A DNA stretch of 13,279 nucleotides. Origin: Candidatus Bathyarchaeota archaeon (GTDB lineage Archaea > Thermoproteota > Bathyarchaeia > Bathyarchaeales > B26-1). The position numbers were made by a program, and so were the translations under genes. The notes below the pieces were generated by a model, which was given only the letters and a program-made list of their open reading frames with translations, searched no databases and was not told the DNA's origin. Positions 13,198-13,279 of the stretch are shown piece by piece (within the stretch, counting starts at the first letter, position 1; each line of letters begins with the position of its first letter). The stretch covers positions 1 through 13,279 of the forward strand of contig JAGTRH010000017.1 of the NCBI GenBank assembly GCA_018396795.1, in the 5' to 3' direction.

Positions 13198-13279
13198 TAG
13201 AAGGGCAGGAAACTTCTTTCAACTTCTCGTCTAGCACAAGTTCATGTAGAAAAAATCACGAATATGCTAACGCTAAATT

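Noticed and set aside
13178..13255. Short minus-strand frame ending LKEVSCPSKLLARD, possibly the C-terminus of an upstream gene
   Set aside because: An in-frame TGA lies only 25 codons upstream and there is no start or family signal; too short to call.
1..13279. CRISPR arrays, tRNA or rRNA genes, insertion sequences
   Set aside because: Reading both strands showed no regularly spaced repeats, no tRNA-like cloverleaf and no transposase motifs; almost all of the window is coding.

Overview
The window reads as archaeal chromosome, most likely from a thermophilic TACK-type lineage such as Caldarchaeia (Aigarchaeota, the 'Caldiarchaeum' group) or a relative. The grounds are A+T-rich DNA, TATA/BRE-like boxes about 25-45 bases upstream of starts, class III (pilin-type) signal peptides, a Tad/FlaI-FlaJ-type pilus engine, an exported protein dense in N-glycosylation sequons, and above all a eukaryote-like ubiquitin pathway. 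The lineage is an inference; no rRNA or other marker gene is present.

Right half (about 6000-13100): an extended ubiquitin-like modifier locus. Reading leftward from 13098 on the minus strand, a leaderless-looking promoter drives a ubiquitin-like protein with an internal Gly-Gly and a 5-residue tail, an E2 (UBC fold), a JAMM/Rpn11-like metalloprotease, a single-pass membrane protein and a sequon-rich surface protein. A RING/PHD-like C4HC3 zinc-finger protein (candidate E3) lies on the plus strand from 9354 to 9881. It is convergent with the surface protein and divergent from a second minus-strand unit: a coiled-coil protein, an E1-like (ThiF/MoeB-fold) enzyme, and a winged-helix-like/coiled-coil/zinc-ribbon protein. 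So a maturation protease, E1, E2 and candidate E3 for one modifier sit together, with four accessory proteins of unknown role. The E1 frame is interrupted by two in-frame TAG codons exactly at its predicted zinc-binding CxxC segment.

Left half (about 240-5950): a separate minus-strand operon with its own TATA box and Shine-Dalgarno sequence. It encodes a type II/IV secretion ATPase, a nine-TM TadC/FlaJ-type platform protein and four small proteins with pilin-like N-terminal hydrophobic helices, all overlapping or nearly so. This looks like a type IV pilus or Tad-like surface apparatus.

The left edge (1-217, minus) holds the N-terminus of a secreted solute-binding protein of the ABC peptide type, cut by the window end. 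The right edge (13099-13279) has no convincing gene, only the ubiquitin-like operon promoter and an A/T-rich inverted repeat.

Inferred working scheme: the JAMM protease trims the modifier to its Gly-Gly, E1 adenylates it and passes it to the E2 cysteine, and the RING protein directs ligation. The JAMM enzyme may also remove the modifier. The core set has a known precedent in Caldiarchaeum. The membrane, surface, coiled-coil and zinc-ribbon partners, the opposite-strand RING gene and the amber-interrupted E1 are the parts that look new.
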